64,000 nucleotides of DNA, from NCBI GenBank assembly GCA_905221605.1, contig CAJNDS010002313.1, positions 693,001 through 757,000 of the forward strand, read 5' to 3'. The first letter of the stretch is position 1. Each line of letters begins with the position of its first letter. This DNA is from Symbiodinium natans (Eukaryota; Sar; Dinophyceae; Suessiales; Symbiodiniaceae). The notes below the pieces were generated by a model. That model was not told the DNA's origin, did not search any database, and saw only the letters and a program-made list of their open reading frames with translations. Of this stretch, positions 43,380 to 54,939 are shown in pieces. The position numbers and the translations under genes were made by a program.

Positions 43380-43480
43380 GATAGAGGCTTGGCGCCTAGT
43401 GCCGATCAGCTGCAGGCAGATGCCAGCCTCAACCTCCGTTGAGGCGGCTAAGGCAGGGAACTGAAAAAGACGTGCCATTC

Positions 43481-43590
43481 TTGGGATGCTCCCCCTTATA
43501 CTGGCAGCCCTTAACAGTCCTAAATAGGGATTATAAAAGGGGTACTAAAGTCTCTATGAAGGGCTGTTAGCATAAGGGGGAACATCCCAA
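43481..43590. mobile_element. MITE, TTGGGATGTTCCC family
   Basis: TTGGGATGCTCCCCCTTATA at the left and AAGGGGGAACATCCCAA at the right; arms about 30 bp with GGGCTGTTA shared. The flanks TGCCATTC/TGTCATTA could be a decayed 8-bp duplication. Confidence 0.82.
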
Positions 43591-44180
43591 TGTCATTACC
43601 TTATCTGATGAATATCAAGTTAGCACGTGGCCATCATGGTTGTGCATGTGCACCTTCACATGCTGTCGTTCTTCCGGTGTGTGTGCTGTCATGGGGGGAC
43701 CTGCGTGAAGCAAAACAGCAAAGTTTTGTCAAAGCCCTTCCCCGCTTGCCACTTTGCGGCTGTGTTGCGGGCCCGATCAACGCAGTTGGTTACGTTTCAG
43801 TGCGATTCCAGCTGAGAAGCTGCCTCAACCTTCTTTTTGGCTTTCTTTGGCAGCATTGGACTACTGACTACATGGGTGTAAGAGAGGATCACTGCGTGCA
43901 AGCTCTTGGAAGGCAACAGCAATTCTTGAGGCTTGAGAAAGCAAAAGGCCATGCCCGCCACGCAAGCCCAATGAAGTCCCCGAAGTCAGCCCCCCTAACG
44001 AAGTATGTCCTGATTCTGTTATATCAAACCCAAGGGAATGTTAAAAATAGTATAGAAGTCAGGCCTTGCCTCTCAGAATCCCCTTTCGGCCGTCAGGCTG
44101 CGCCCCGACCCGCGACTCCAGCAGAGCTCCTTGGCACGCAGTCACCTCGCTAGCCGGCAACATCCCGTCGACCTGAAGTG

Positions 44181-44226
44181 GGTTTAGGGTTTAGGGTTTA
44201 GGGTCTAGGATTTAGGGTTTAGGGGT
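44181..44226 (+). repeat. TTTAGGG array
   Basis: Six units with variants, beginning GTTTAGGG after TGG. Confidence 0.85.
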
Positions 44227-44534
44227 GGAGGTGAGATTTGTTCATGCCTCTACGATTCTCCTCGGTAAGGGTTAAGGGGGTCTGGGTTCAGGGGGGTCTA
44301 GGTTTCAAACCAGGTTCAAAGAAGGCTGTAGGTCCTGATGCAAGTGCCGGCCTGCCGTGCAAAAGCCCATGGCCCGAACCCACCTCCCAAAAACCCCACC
44401 CTTTGCTTTCTACGCGCGGGCCTGGAGGCCGCAAGAGCCCAGTGCTGAAGGCGTAATGAAGGACGTCGGGGATCTGCTTCCGGAGAGTTATTGAGGGATG
44501 AGACGATGGGGTGCTGATGCATCAGGGGTCGCAG

Positions 44535-44641
44535 AATATGGGGTGGGCTCCGAAATTGGGGATACATTGGGTCCTTATTAGAAGGGGATCCTACTATTTG
44601 GGGGTTTGGATGAGGGGCCCCCACCATCGTAAACCCCCCCC
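44535..44641. mobile_element. MITE, GGGGGTTTCCGAAATAGGGG family
   Basis: GGGGATCCTACTATTTGGGG is the family core; the ends CTCCGAAATTGGGG and ATCGTAAACCCCCCCC are inverted repeats. Confidence 0.72.
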
Positions 44642-45148
44642 AATAACTTCAGGATTAAATGAAAGTTTGTGCGTCTTCAGGGTACTGGTGGCATCTTGAG
44701 ACTGCCTTTTTGGTTGGGCAGTCGTCACGAAGAGGCTTTATATGCATAAGTTTACGAGTTTGCTCGGGGGTTCTGCGTAGATGGCGGCCGCCAACTGAAA
44801 GAAGCACTGTAGTTGGTGTAAGGTCATGTTGCAGATATCAGCAGAAATCGCTCAGCACCTGGGCAAACAAACCCCTACAACTACCCTAATACGAGAGGCA
44901 GCATCGTAGTTTGTAGGCTGGTTCCTTCGAGGGTTTTGTGCAGGAGCCTCTGCGTGCCGGGATGCAGGTTAGGGTTCAGTTCAAAGTTTCCCGCAACGAT
45001 GCTCCATCGCACAGCTCCACGGCGTTGAGGCAGTGGACTCCGAACGGCCTAAACCCGGCATGAGCCACCCCTGACTGGAGAACGCCCCCGACACGACCAG
45101 ACAGCTTTTGTGTATGCATTTGTTTCTCCGTATGTTTGCATAATTGTG

Positions 45149-45177
45149 CATATATATATATATATGTATATATATAG
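45149..45177. repeat. (AT)n microsatellite
   Basis: AT run with a GTAT interruption. Confidence 0.85.
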
Positions 45178-45310
45178 TAGCCCTATCAGGCCTGGACACC
45201 CAAGAATCCAACCATGACCTTCTTCCCCGAACCTCGGTACGCCCCCAAGGCATGAGCCTGTCAACCCACCGACTCCTGAAAGCCTCATTTAGAAGCTCAA
45301 ATCCCCGAAG

Positions 45311-45362
45311 GCCTACACCCTAACCCTAAACCCTAAACCCTAAACCCTAAACCCTAAACCCC
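45311..45362 (-). repeat. CCCTAAA array before an exon
   Basis: Seven units ending 11 nt before the AG at 45372-45373. Confidence 0.9.
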
Positions 45363-45375
45363 ACTCCCAATAGAG

Positions 45376-45439
45376 CATCCAGATCCGGAGGATCTTGACG
45401 CTTTGCAAGCCATGCTCAACTCCTTGGGAAGCAAACCAG
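45376..45439 (+). CDS. Exon candidate (HPDPEDLDALQAMLNSLGSK)
   Basis: Reads HPDPEDLDALQAMLNSLGSK-P between AATAGAG and a GT donor (45440). An acidic helix followed by a turn; it lies between a CCCTAAA and a TTTAGGG array. Product unknown. Confidence 0.5.
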
Positions 45440-45478
45440 GTCACCTTCTAGAGGCGCGGGGCTTGGAATGTGCCCTTT

Positions 45479-45504
45479 GAGGGTTTAGGGTTTAGGGTTT
45501 AGGG
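45479..45504 (+). repeat. TTTAGGG array after an exon
   Basis: Three to four units, 40 nt after the donor at 45440. Confidence 0.88.
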
Positions 45505-45971
45505 GCTCGGACTTAGACTAGTCTCAGCTACTGTGGCCAAGTGGCGCAACAAAGTGCGCCATGCAAGAGGTTCACTCGGACGTAAAACACATGCTTCCTT
45601 CGTGTTCAGCACCGGGTGGTAATTAGCACAACCTCGGCTAGGCGCGCAGCGCAGACCATGCGCCAGCATCTGAACCTAACGGAGACTCCAACAAGTGCAG
45701 ACGTCAGCCCGCACCCCCATCAGCTTCAAGCCGAAATGCCACGGCTCCTTGCGAACTGGGACAAGCTGAACCCTGCAAAAGCCCCTGAGTTTGGACGCAG
45801 GCTGGTAGCTGACTGAGAGCCTCGCCGTTTGTGGGCCTGAGCTCATGATGGCCAGCGTCGTCTTTGCAGAGTTATCGGGCTCAAAAGTCTTAAGCTTCAG
45901 CAACTACCATGCCATGAGTAAGTTTTGTGTGGCCCAAGAGCTTATACGCCCTACACTCCTATTACAAAACA

Positions 45972-46038
45972 ACATTAAGAGTAACAATAAGAATAAGAAT
46001 AAGAAGAATACTCATAATCATCATCATCATCATCATAA
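45972..46038. repeat. AAT/AAG and CAT trinucleotide run
   Basis: AATAAG units followed by (CAT)n. Confidence 0.8.
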
Positions 46039-46147
46039 TTCGGGAGACTTCGGGCGTGTGCGACCTCCCCAGTGGGTCGAGGGAGCATTGCTTTGGGGTT
46101 AATATCGAGGCTTCGGCTGAGCTGCAGAAAGCGTACAGCACTAGCAT

Positions 46148-46170
46148 TTAGGGTTTAGGGTTTAGGGTTA
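46148..46170 (+). repeat. TTTAGGG array
   Basis: Three units. A short helical frame (ASAELQKAYSTS) ends just before it, at 46103-46145. Confidence 0.85.
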
Positions 46171-46884
46171 GAATGCAAATGTGTCGAATCCTCGGGGTGT
46201 TTACGACCACTGCGCTTGGGTGGACATGTCTTGGATGACCAAGACTGTGCCCTGCAGCACTGGACCAGGAGACCTCATGCTGTAGGGGGCATCATGCGAA
46301 CTACGAAACATAGGTATGTAGGTATAGGAGAATCGTGCTAAAGAGCCCTAAATCTACAGCAAGACCGATCACAGCAATCAGTCCCACCAGTGCTGGCCGT
46401 TAAAGTTTGATGCAGAGAGGGCCTCTGACTTCAGGGGCATCCAAAAGAGTTTCCTGTTGCAGGCTCAGATCTATTTCCAGGCGATTGTATTTGAAGCTTT
46501 TCATAGGCCGTACCAATTTTGCGCCGCATCAATGAAATAAGCCTTTAAACACCTTCTTCCTGGGGCGGCACGACCTGAAAAAAGCGACTCCAAAAATTAG
46601 ACCTCATCTCATAATCTCCAACACGTTTAACTCTCAGCGAACCCTACAAAGTCTACCAACCCCGACCGGGAAGGCCCTCTCTGTGACCAGCCCCTCAATT
46701 CCAGCATGCTGACTGCAGTGCTGCATTGGATTGCAAAGTTTTGGTTTAAGGTTTGGGGTTAGTTTGGGCATCACCTCGGGCGAAGTGGCAAGCCTGTTGC
46801 ACAAAAGGCATCGCCTCAGCAGTCCTGGGTCAAAAATAACAAGGTGGTGATGGCAGAGCTGGATCCGGGTGGGCTTGCCCGCAA

Positions 46885-46927
46885 CCCTCAACCCTAAACC
46901 CTAAACCCAAATTCTAAACCCTAAAAC
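46885..46927 (-). repeat. CCCTAAA array
   Basis: Degenerate units about 50 nt upstream of the next exon candidate. Confidence 0.8.
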
Positions 46928-46976
46928 CTTGTGCCATGGTTAAACTCCTTCCAGTTGTGGTTCTAGCATGGTGCAG

Positions 46977-47022
46977 ATCCAGGCATCCGCAACTTGGGAG
47001 GCAACTTGGGCTCGGGCTTTGG
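46977..47022 (+). CDS. Exon candidate (PGIRNLGGNLGSGFG)
   Basis: After GTGCAG, reads PGIRNLGGNLGSGFGTV, glycine-rich and protein-like. The end is uncertain (GC at 47023). No family recognised. Confidence 0.4.
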
Positions 47023-47054
47023 CACAGTCCTGACCTAAAGCGGTGCGTCTTGGT

Positions 47055-47174
47055 ATAATAAAATAAAAATAATAACAATCATAAAAATAATAGCAATAAT
47101 AAAAACAATACCAATAAAAAAAATCTTGTCATTATTCTGATTATGATTATTATTGTTATTATTATTATTGCTAC
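47055..47174. repeat. AAT array followed by its ATT complement
   Basis: An AAT/AAC-rich half (47055-47124) is followed by an ATT/GTT-rich half (47129-47174). AATAATAGCAATAAT faces ATTATTGCTACTAT, so the region can fold into a hairpin. Confidence 0.8.
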
Positions 47175-47380
47175 TATGTGCTTAGGGCCTTTTTTTGCAG
47201 TCGGGCTGGAGCGATTGACGGGTGTCCGCCATGCTGCTTGGGCAGCACGCGCCTTTAAGCGCTTGGGGGGTGTGGTTTTCTCGTGGAGCTTTCTAGGGAT
47301 TCTAGGGCCTGATTCGGTGCTTCGCCTTAAGATGTGAAGCACCAAGCACAAGCAGTGCTCCACGAAGCTTCACTGCGCAG

Positions 47381-47413
47381 ACGACATTCCCCTTTGTCGT
47401 GCCCGTGTTCGGG
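47381..47413 (+). CDS. Exon candidate, hydrophobic (TTFPFVVPVFG)
   Basis: Eleven codons after TGCGCAG, ending at a GC (47414). The hydrophobic pattern is suggestive only. Confidence 0.25.
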
Positions 47414-47712
47414 GCCTTTCCAAGTCTAGATGTTTGAAGTTGATGCGGACAAGCCGATTGGAGGCATGCAGCCCGGCATCAAGTTCTGACAGAGTAGGAA
47501 ATGCAGACCGAGACAGAGGCAGGGAGCGAACGCTTTGGGTTCAATCAAGTCCTGTCTGGGACCGAAGGAGCAGCGCAAAACTCGTATGTCTGTACCATGC
47601 GCGTGCGTGCTTGAGGGGGATCCTCGACGGAGTGCGCCAAGGAACCACCGTGCTCAAATCGAACGTGAGCGTGCGTAGAAAAGCTCGGGCGTTCTTCCGG
47701 CGGACGGTCATA

Positions 47713-47934
47713 ACAATAATAATCGTAGTACTAACAATAATGTTGCTTCCTCGAACTTGCAACTCCAATCCTGCAATCCGTCGAGCATGAAGGATGATCG
47801 GAATCCGGTCCTGTCCCATGAGGCTGTTGCAGCATCGTCGGAGGCCTGCGGGTCCTCTATAATAATAATAATAATAATACCAATGATAATAATCATAATA
47901 ATATATAACAATAACAATAATAATAATCGTAGTA
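47713..47934. repeat. Two AAT arrays sharing AATAATAATCGTAGTA
   Basis: The arrays at 47711-47738 and 47860-47934 both contain AATAATAATCGTAGTA at 47715-47730 and about 47919-47934. Unique sequence lies between them. Confidence 0.75.
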
Positions 47935-49518
47935 GGGGCAGCCACAGCGTTTGATTGTTCATGAAGTCAAGTAAGCCTTCTTGGCGTTGCGGCCTGTTTC
48001 TTGTTGTGCGACTGTCCGCTTTGAGTGCGAGCGCTATCGTCTCTTTTAACTTGCTCCTGAACTGTTTGGGATAACACCTTCGTGATCAAATGTCGCGCTG
48101 TATGAGCTGTTGCCGTTTGTCTGAAAGAAGACACAGAGGAGACGAAGAGGACGAAGAAGAAGAGGGGTCTTCACGCTGAAGAGTTGGCAAATTGAAAACA
48201 TTGCGTTGACGCCCAAAAAGCTCCCCATGTGAATCTGCACGAACTTTGACAAACCGACTTCCACGGCTACTCGACTACTGTACTGACCTGTACTGTACCG
48301 GCAACACTAAGCGCCGCTGGTGATGCCGGGAATGCGGCCCGATGTTCCGGCTCAGCACCACATCAGATCGCAAGTGTGAGGCTCTCCACGTGGCCAGGGT
48401 GCGCTTCAACGTTTGTGTGCGTATAGGCCTTAGAACCACCAAGCGCATCCAAGCGCAAGACGAACCCTCCCCCCCCCCCCCCCCGATGAAACCTTGACTT
48501 CTACAAGCATGACACCCTGCCTTGCTGCAAGACGATTGCTTTGGAAGCATGTGGGTATAGCGTTGTTCAACTAGGTCAGCGGGTTCTTAGCTTCAGGTTT
48601 TGGGGCAGGGTTTGCAGGGCTGTCGCTTACAGTGTGGTCACAGATTACGGGAAAGAGACCTCGTTGCTCAAACGATTGTTGCGACCTTGTCCTGTTGCAG
48701 CCTGTGGATGTGGGCGCCGTGCCTTTGTCAGGTTGGTTTTAGTTGTTCGGAAGACAGGGTTATCGGCTGTTCAGTTCTTGGCCCCATCCCTGCAGGAAAT
48801 CTAGCGATTGCTTAGACCCTAGCAGAGGACATTGCTGCGGCGAAATCTGTCAAAATACTTGCTGCCTGAGGACAGTTCTAGGCTTCAGTCCTAAGGAATG
48901 CACTCTCGCCCACTGCTTCTAAATTGGTGCTACATCAGACTGCCTTCGGTCGGACCTTTATATGCTTCACATCTTTGCGGATGGAACTTTTTATCACAAC
49001 TTCAGCAAGAAGAATACAAAGCAGAACCTTCCGATCATCAATAGGCTGGACTGGATCCACACAGCTTGGGGTTCTCAGCCGTAGGTTCACACTTCCGTGA
49101 CTTTAGTTGCTCCCTACAGCTCTGCGAAGGAGGGCTTATACAAGGGCTGCGTTGAGCTATAGAGTTTGTGATGAAAAGCTCGCGAGTTCTGGCGAAGATT
49201 CTGGTTGATGCGATGTAGTTCGAGGCTTTCCTCCCACGCATGGCACGACATTTCCGCAGCCGTTGCCGTGAAGCTGACCGAGCCTGCAGCCTAACAACTG
49301 AGCGCCCTGATAGCTCCGGGATGTTTAGAGGCCCACCTTCGTAGACAGCCGAGCAGGTTCCCCAAATCCTTGTGCTGGAAACCTTAAAACGCGTCATGAT
49401 GCTCGAGCTCAATTGACGAGATGGGCCACACGAGGCGATGTGGGGGCATCATTTCGGCTGGAGACCCTCTGTCTTGGGGAGTTGAGATTGAGTTTTCCAG
49501 CATAAAGCGGAGAATCGG

Positions 49519-49541
49519 AGCCCTAAACCCTAAACCCTAAG
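49519..49541 (-). repeat. CCCTAAA array
   Basis: Three units, about 12 nt before a CTGCAG acceptor-like site. Confidence 0.8.
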
Positions 49542-49650
49542 GAGCCCTGCAATCCTGCAGGGGCGACTTGCGGCCCTTTCGCGCGCTGTGCCAGCAAACT
49601 GCGCTGGGAGGAGCGCTGTGTGGGGGACTTAGCTATAAGGCCCTAATGAG

Positions 49651-49718
49651 GTTTAGGGTTTAGGGTTTAGGGTTTAATTAGGGTTTAGGGTTTAGAGTCT
49701 AGGGTTTAGGGTTTAGGG
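49651..49718 (+). repeat. TTTAGGG array
   Basis: Eight units in two blocks, starting GAGGTTTAGGG. Confidence 0.88.
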
Positions 49719-50101
49719 GGGAGGCAGGCATGCAACTCGAACATGCAGAGCCCTCTAAAAAGTAGTTGCACATCTCTCTGAAAAGTAGTTGCGCGTCTCT
49801 ACCTTGCTAGCAGACGGCCTTGAAAATCCATACCTTCTATTCCGAGATAAACCCTTTGAATGCCATGTGGCAAGCCTGCAAAAGGTCCCTCTTACCCGAA
49901 CCAAACCTCCCCTAGCGACCCTAGCCTCCGAAAGCCGACAAGCCTGAAGCCTGATCCTACAGTTTGCTTAGGGTTCCGGGTTTAGGGTTATATGCTGCAG
50001 TCAATCTGAGGTCCATGGGTGTTTCTCGGACCCGGCCTCCGCGACCTTCGCTTGGACCTGACGAGGCTCCAGGGGGCATAAGCGCTCTTGAGAGCTACTA
50101 T

Positions 50102-50552
50102 TTGCTTAAGAACCCCCAAAAATTAAATTATTTTACTTCGAACATCCCCACCCTGTTTTGGTGGAGATACTCTGGGGTTGGGCACTGCAGGGACACTCTG
50201 GGGCTGGGCACGCTCGGGACACTCTGGGGTTGGCACTCCAGGGAGACTCTGGGGCTGGGACTCTGGGGTTGGGCAAGGTCCACGAAGAGGCACAAGGCAC
50301 TCCAGGGAGACTTTGGGGTTGGGCACTCCAGGGAAACTCTGGGGCTGGGCCCTCCTGATGGGCAATGTAGGGAAAGTCTGGGGTTGGGCACTCCAGGGAC
50401 ACTCTGGGTTTAGGCACTCAGGGACACGGAGTAGACCGGGCGAGGAGAAAAGGAGAAGACCCCGCACCGAAGGTGTGGAAAAAAAACCCATAATCCCTAT
50501 ATTACCCTTATAAGGAAGAGTATTCTATTTTGGGGGGGGGGTTCTCAAGAAA
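50102..50552. mobile_element. MITE, TTGCTTAAGAACCCC family, enlarged by a minisatellite
   Basis: TTGCTTAAGAACCCCC at the left and GGGGGTTCTCAAGAAA at the right match the ends of 28721-28839; CCCTTATAAGG near the right end is also shared. About 250 bp of minisatellite separate the two arms. Confidence 0.72.
50160..50412 (+). repeat. Minisatellite, unit about 26-30 bp
   Basis: About nine imperfect units of the type GGACACTCTGGGGTTGGGCA plus CTCCAG. All + frames are partly open, which explains the overlapping ORFs. Confidence 0.9.
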
Positions 50553-51396
50553 TTCGTAGAGAGGGGCTTGGCTAGGGGCAAGCAGGGGGCTTTGTAGTCG
50601 GCAGTTAACATGCTGCTGTCGGGTTCCAGAGCCTTTGGGTTTCGGGTTTAAGGTTGCATTGTTGCGCACACCAACCTGCAGAGGGGAGATCTGTGGCATT
50701 TCAAGGGTCTTGCTGGCAAGCAGGGTTCTGCTGCGGAGTCGCTACACCTGACCCCTTTATTGGATGCTGGTTTACTGGTCATTGGGCATCCCTCTTATTC
50801 AAAGCGGAGGGCCTTGTAAGAATGCCGGAACCTCTCTAAAACTCTTTGCCTCAAATTGCTTGGGTGAATTCGAAGACCCTTTCCTTGCAGAGGCTGTGCG
50901 ACGCTGGACCAGGCCGGTCCTGGCTGGGAGGTTCTCATCCCCTGAACCACAGGGGCCCAAACCGCGGCATCCAACCTTAAAAATTTGGGCTCTTAGGTCG
51001 TGACCCTCTTAACCTACCCTGCGCGGCGCAGGTGCGCAACAGAAACCTTGATGGGGCTGTTTCAGGGCTTTCAGTGTCAAACGACCGGCAAATGATGGAA
51101 TCAAGAGCTCGAAACCAGTCAAGCTGCGAAGCCTAGCCTTTGAGCCAGCCTTCCTTGGCGCATGTGAGCTCCTAGGCGGAGAGTATGCAAGCTCTGGAGC
51201 CCGAGAACTGTGCACTTTGTGGTTTTTTGGTTTAGGTCTGCTTCGCCCCTTTGCGCTCAGGCACGCCATATGGCTGCAATCGGACTCTTACGTGCCATGC
51301 CCAGTCAGGTTGTGAGGACACAGCCAGTCCACAGTCACACTTCGGTGTGGTGCCGTTTAGGACTCGGTTGGGACATAAAAGCTGATTTCGAGCTTA

Positions 51397-51441
51397 TTGA
51401 GGGTTTAGGGTTTAGGGTTTAGGGTTTAGGTTGAGGGTTTA
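51397..51441 (+). repeat. TTTAGGG array
   Basis: Five to six units with one variant. Confidence 0.85.
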
Positions 51442-51706
51442 GTCTGGAATTTGGAGAGCCGAATGAATGGAAGTCCATGTTCGTAGAACTAAGTGTCCAA
51501 CCGTTTGCATCGCCCAGTGCCTGGAGTTGCGTGATTTAATGTGGTGCGTAAGATGTCGGCACCGTGTCAGTGTTGGCATTCTTCAAACCCTATCAGATGT
51601 GCAAACCGATACAGGCCGCCCTAAAGCTTCAAGTGAGGGTTGTTCAAAACCCCCCTTGTCTTCGAGTTATACTGGGGCGACCATCAGATGATGGAAATGA
51701 GGGTCT

Positions 51707-51860
51707 GCGAAAGTCCGCGATGGGCCCGCGAAAGACAAATCACGCTTTCGCGAAGTTTTGTGTTAGTACTGTTTGTGCTGAAACTAATACGGGTGTAAAA
51801 TAGGCTCCGCGAAAGTCCGCGATGGGCCCGCGAAAGACAAATTGCTTTTCGCGAAGAATG
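51707..51860. repeat. Tandem duplication, period 102, with CGCGAAAG hairpins
   Basis: A 34-nt segment starting GCGAAAGTCCGCGATGGGCC occurs identically at 51707-51740 and 51809-51842. Each is followed by a CTTTCGCG-type inverse (CACGCTTTCGCGAAG; TGCTTTTCGCGAAG), so each unit can form a stem-loop. Confidence 0.85.
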
Positions 51861-54845
51861 GTCGTTTTGCCGTGAAGCAATTTCGAACAACCGTCAAGTA
51901 TCTATCCATTACAAAGCCGTATCTGGATGGGATGTGGAGTTGTGGCTTCGGGACCTAGTCAAGCCGTCGACATCCTTGCAAGATCGGCAATAGGCAGTGG
52001 AAGCCGGACAATGTACCATGTGGTGCGCTGTAGTCTCTCTCGGGTTGCCCTTGGTTGTAGCCATCATCAGCATCAACTTGCGTGAGGCGAGTCCGTTCTT
52101 AAATCGAAGCCACTCTCGAGATCCCAATTTCGTTTGTAGGCCTGCTTGTGACGAGCTCTGTGGCGGCAGCTCAAGCTCAGAGCCGCGGGGCAGCAATGAG
52201 GGCAAGCACAAGTTTCGCTCCTATGACTTGGGGTGTCAGGGTGTGAACGGATGTGAGGGTCCTTGCATATGCAAGGAAACATGTCGAATGTTAATTAACA
52301 CGTAACTGGTGGAGTCATGGTTCGTAAACTAGGTCAAGTCTCCGGACAACTCATGGAAGGGCAAGGTGAGGGAGGCAGCAACAGCACCCGTCATGGCGCG
52401 TAAGCAAAGCGCCCCGACGGCTAGCTGTCCGGAGACAACAGGTCCGGGGGACAAGGGAAGCGGAGGGGCGAGTTGTCCACTGCCAGGGTTGCGGATAAGG
52501 CCTTTAAGGGCCAAGATGCAGTCGGCAGCGACAGGCAATCGCCGGGTCTTGGCACTTCCCGAAATGGGCTCCCGAGGCCCAAGCACCGTCAGCGCGTCAC
52601 GGTGCATAAGCGACTCCAGCAAACGTGGGGATAGGGTGGAGTGGCGCATGAGTGGTGCGCACGGGAAGGTGGGGGGGCGAGTTGTGCGGGCAAATGGGGC
52701 GGGGGCTCTTCAGGCCTAAAACCAGGACAAGTCCGGGGTCTGCCCGGGTCGAGATATGGGACTTGTGGTTTTTTGACAGTAGGGCTCACCGGGGTCGACA
52801 GGGAATTGGCAGGTTTTGGACCTTCCCGAAATTGGCCGTAAGTTCCTGGATTTAGAGCTTCGATGCGCACTAGAATTGCTCCCCAGTGTTGACTGGCATG
52901 GCGCATGAAGCACGACTTCTCAGATCCCGCCCGCCTGCAGTTGCGAGACCGACTCATGGTAGAGTATTCCGGCAACATCCTGCAACGTGATGAAACTCTA
53001 CCTCTTGGAGTCCCAAGTCATGGTACTCTCTCAATGTCTCTGACATGCCCTCCAACTCGCAAAGCTTGTTTTTTCTGAACTCAACACACCACAATTGAAC
53101 CAGAGGTCGCTCAGCCCGCAAGGCTTTCAGTCATACCTGGCGGGCTCCACAGCATGTGTCTACTTCGCGCCTGAGGGTTGCTGGGTTACCTGGGGCTTAG
53201 GCCGGAGTTAGGGCATAACCTCGACCTGGAAGCCTTTTGCATCCCCAGCCCTGACATGTTTTGAAGTCCTGGGTCGCAAAGGTCTCCTTCCCTCTAAGTC
53301 CTCAGGCATGTACTTCCGTCATAGGGAAGACACAGTGAGATTGATGTTGGTGCGTTTGTGGTGGAGGAGAGCGGAATCTTGTGACGAAGGGGATGGGGGG
53401 GATTCGGCTTCGGGTATCGTAGTCGGAACTCGGATTCCTGAAGTCTCTTTGGGCTTTGCACTATGGCCCAAGTTGAAGGAGATCAAACCGTTCGAACCGG
53501 GTAAGCGAAGAGCGTCAGCCCTTCAAACAATCGGAATTCCTTCATGCCGATTGTATAGGTGGAACTTGAACTAGCCAGGCTTGGGGTACCTCTCATTTTG
53601 TATTGTTGTTAGTTAGAGTGTTTAATTCATCGTTCTTTTCAGGTTTCTTTTGTGACTACTAGTGCTACTCTTATTCATTCTTATTAGTGTGAGAGCTCCT
53701 CCGCGCTCAGGACTCCATCATGTCCAGCAATCCTTTCGGAGGCTTCGAGGGTCACCTGAGTAGCTTGAGAACTGCTCACCGCGGCTTGAGCCAGAGTCTG
53801 AAACATCCCGGCTTCGTTCCTCATGTGCCTAATTGGACCTTGTTGTTCCTGGGCATGAACTCATCCGAACAACAAACGGAGGGAATACCTGTATTAACTC
53901 AGCGTGCTGCTGGCGAACAACAACTTGGGGCCCCTGAACCCCACACCCTCCGCTCGTTGTTTCTCGTGCATAAGACTCAGTATTGGAGCAGGTAACATGT
54001 AGCTTTTTGGGGGGCAGGGCGGGAGAGGTATTCTCCCCATGTTCCGCCAGAGGTTTGCCAAAAGCGAGCTTCCCTAGACAGACGTAGGAGGAAGTTGCCT
54101 TCGAGAATGCTAAATGGAGGTGCCACTCGATTCTTCTTGCAAAGTCGCCTGGGCAGGCAGGTGTTAGTCTAAAGGTTTGCCTTGACTTCGACTCTCCAGC
54201 CTCCCTCCCGGTGCTTTGCTTGCCGGCCCGCGGATGCATGTGCCAAGTCGTCAAAAAAATCCTGCACTGCCAAAACCCTATACGATACCCTCATTCCTGC
54301 TGAGTGGTCTTGCGGAACAAGAATCCCGTACACCTCGTCTGGCGCACAATCGCGCATCCCTGCACCCCTGCTACCTGAGCCTGTACACCCATCGACCCGT
54401 TGCAGAAGCCCGCGAACGGCGCAGGCGACCTGGAACCCTGGGAAGTGCCCCAGGCTGCCTGGAGTCTTGGGTTAGTGTCCTTGACAGGGACAGCTCGGGC
54501 AAATGCCTCGCATTGTACACCTGCTTCTTCCGCAGGTCAGAGGTCTGCCGTTGCCTGCAGCAAAGAACCCTGGAATGAGCTCAGCAAGAGCACCTTTGCT
54601 CGAAAGCAACTGCTTACTTCACCATATCTCCCACCTTACTTGTAACACCCTCTCGCTGCCTCCACTTTCGCAACATTGCAGGTGGACCTGACGGAGCCAG
54701 AAGCCTTCATCTTTGTCTCGCAACGCGTGGCGGCCCACCCTTTGTGCTGGGAGTTGAGGACACTTGTAGATTGCGGGGTTAAGTGTTAAGAACCTCGGCT
54801 TTATCACTTTCAGTGCTTCAGATATGTGGGATTTAGGGAATCTAG

Positions 54846-54936
54846 CTTTGGAGTGCTGGGACGCCTGCTACGACGGCTATGGCGGGCCCTGAGGGATGAT
54901 GGCCATCGGCTTCCACTAGTTGGCAAGCGCAAAGGT
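54846..54936 (+). CDS. Exon candidate (LGRLLRRLWRALRDDGHRLP)
   Basis: After TCTAG, reads FGVLGRLLRRLWRALRDDG-HRLPLVGKRK, ending at a GT (54937). A basic helix; function unknown. Confidence 0.33.
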
Positions 54937-54939
54937 GTT

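Larger units (their letters stand above)
38500..45304. other. No firm gene; repeats and MITEs
   Basis: Holds TTTAGGG arrays, four MITE copies, (GT)n, poly-C and a G-rich tract. Coding-like patches next to arrays (39901-39944, 40787-40870, 44096-44150) are too short or unclear to call. Confidence 0.4.
47940..54844. other. No supported gene; repeats
   Basis: Contains telomeric arrays, a large MITE with an internal minisatellite and a 102-bp tandem duplication. Coding potential at 49557-49622, between a CCCTAAA and a TTTAGGG array, was noted but not called. Confidence 0.4.

Noticed and set aside
50123-50513. Six overlapping ORFs rich in Pro/Gln/Ser or Gly/Trp
   Set aside because: They translate the minisatellite in different frames and strands.
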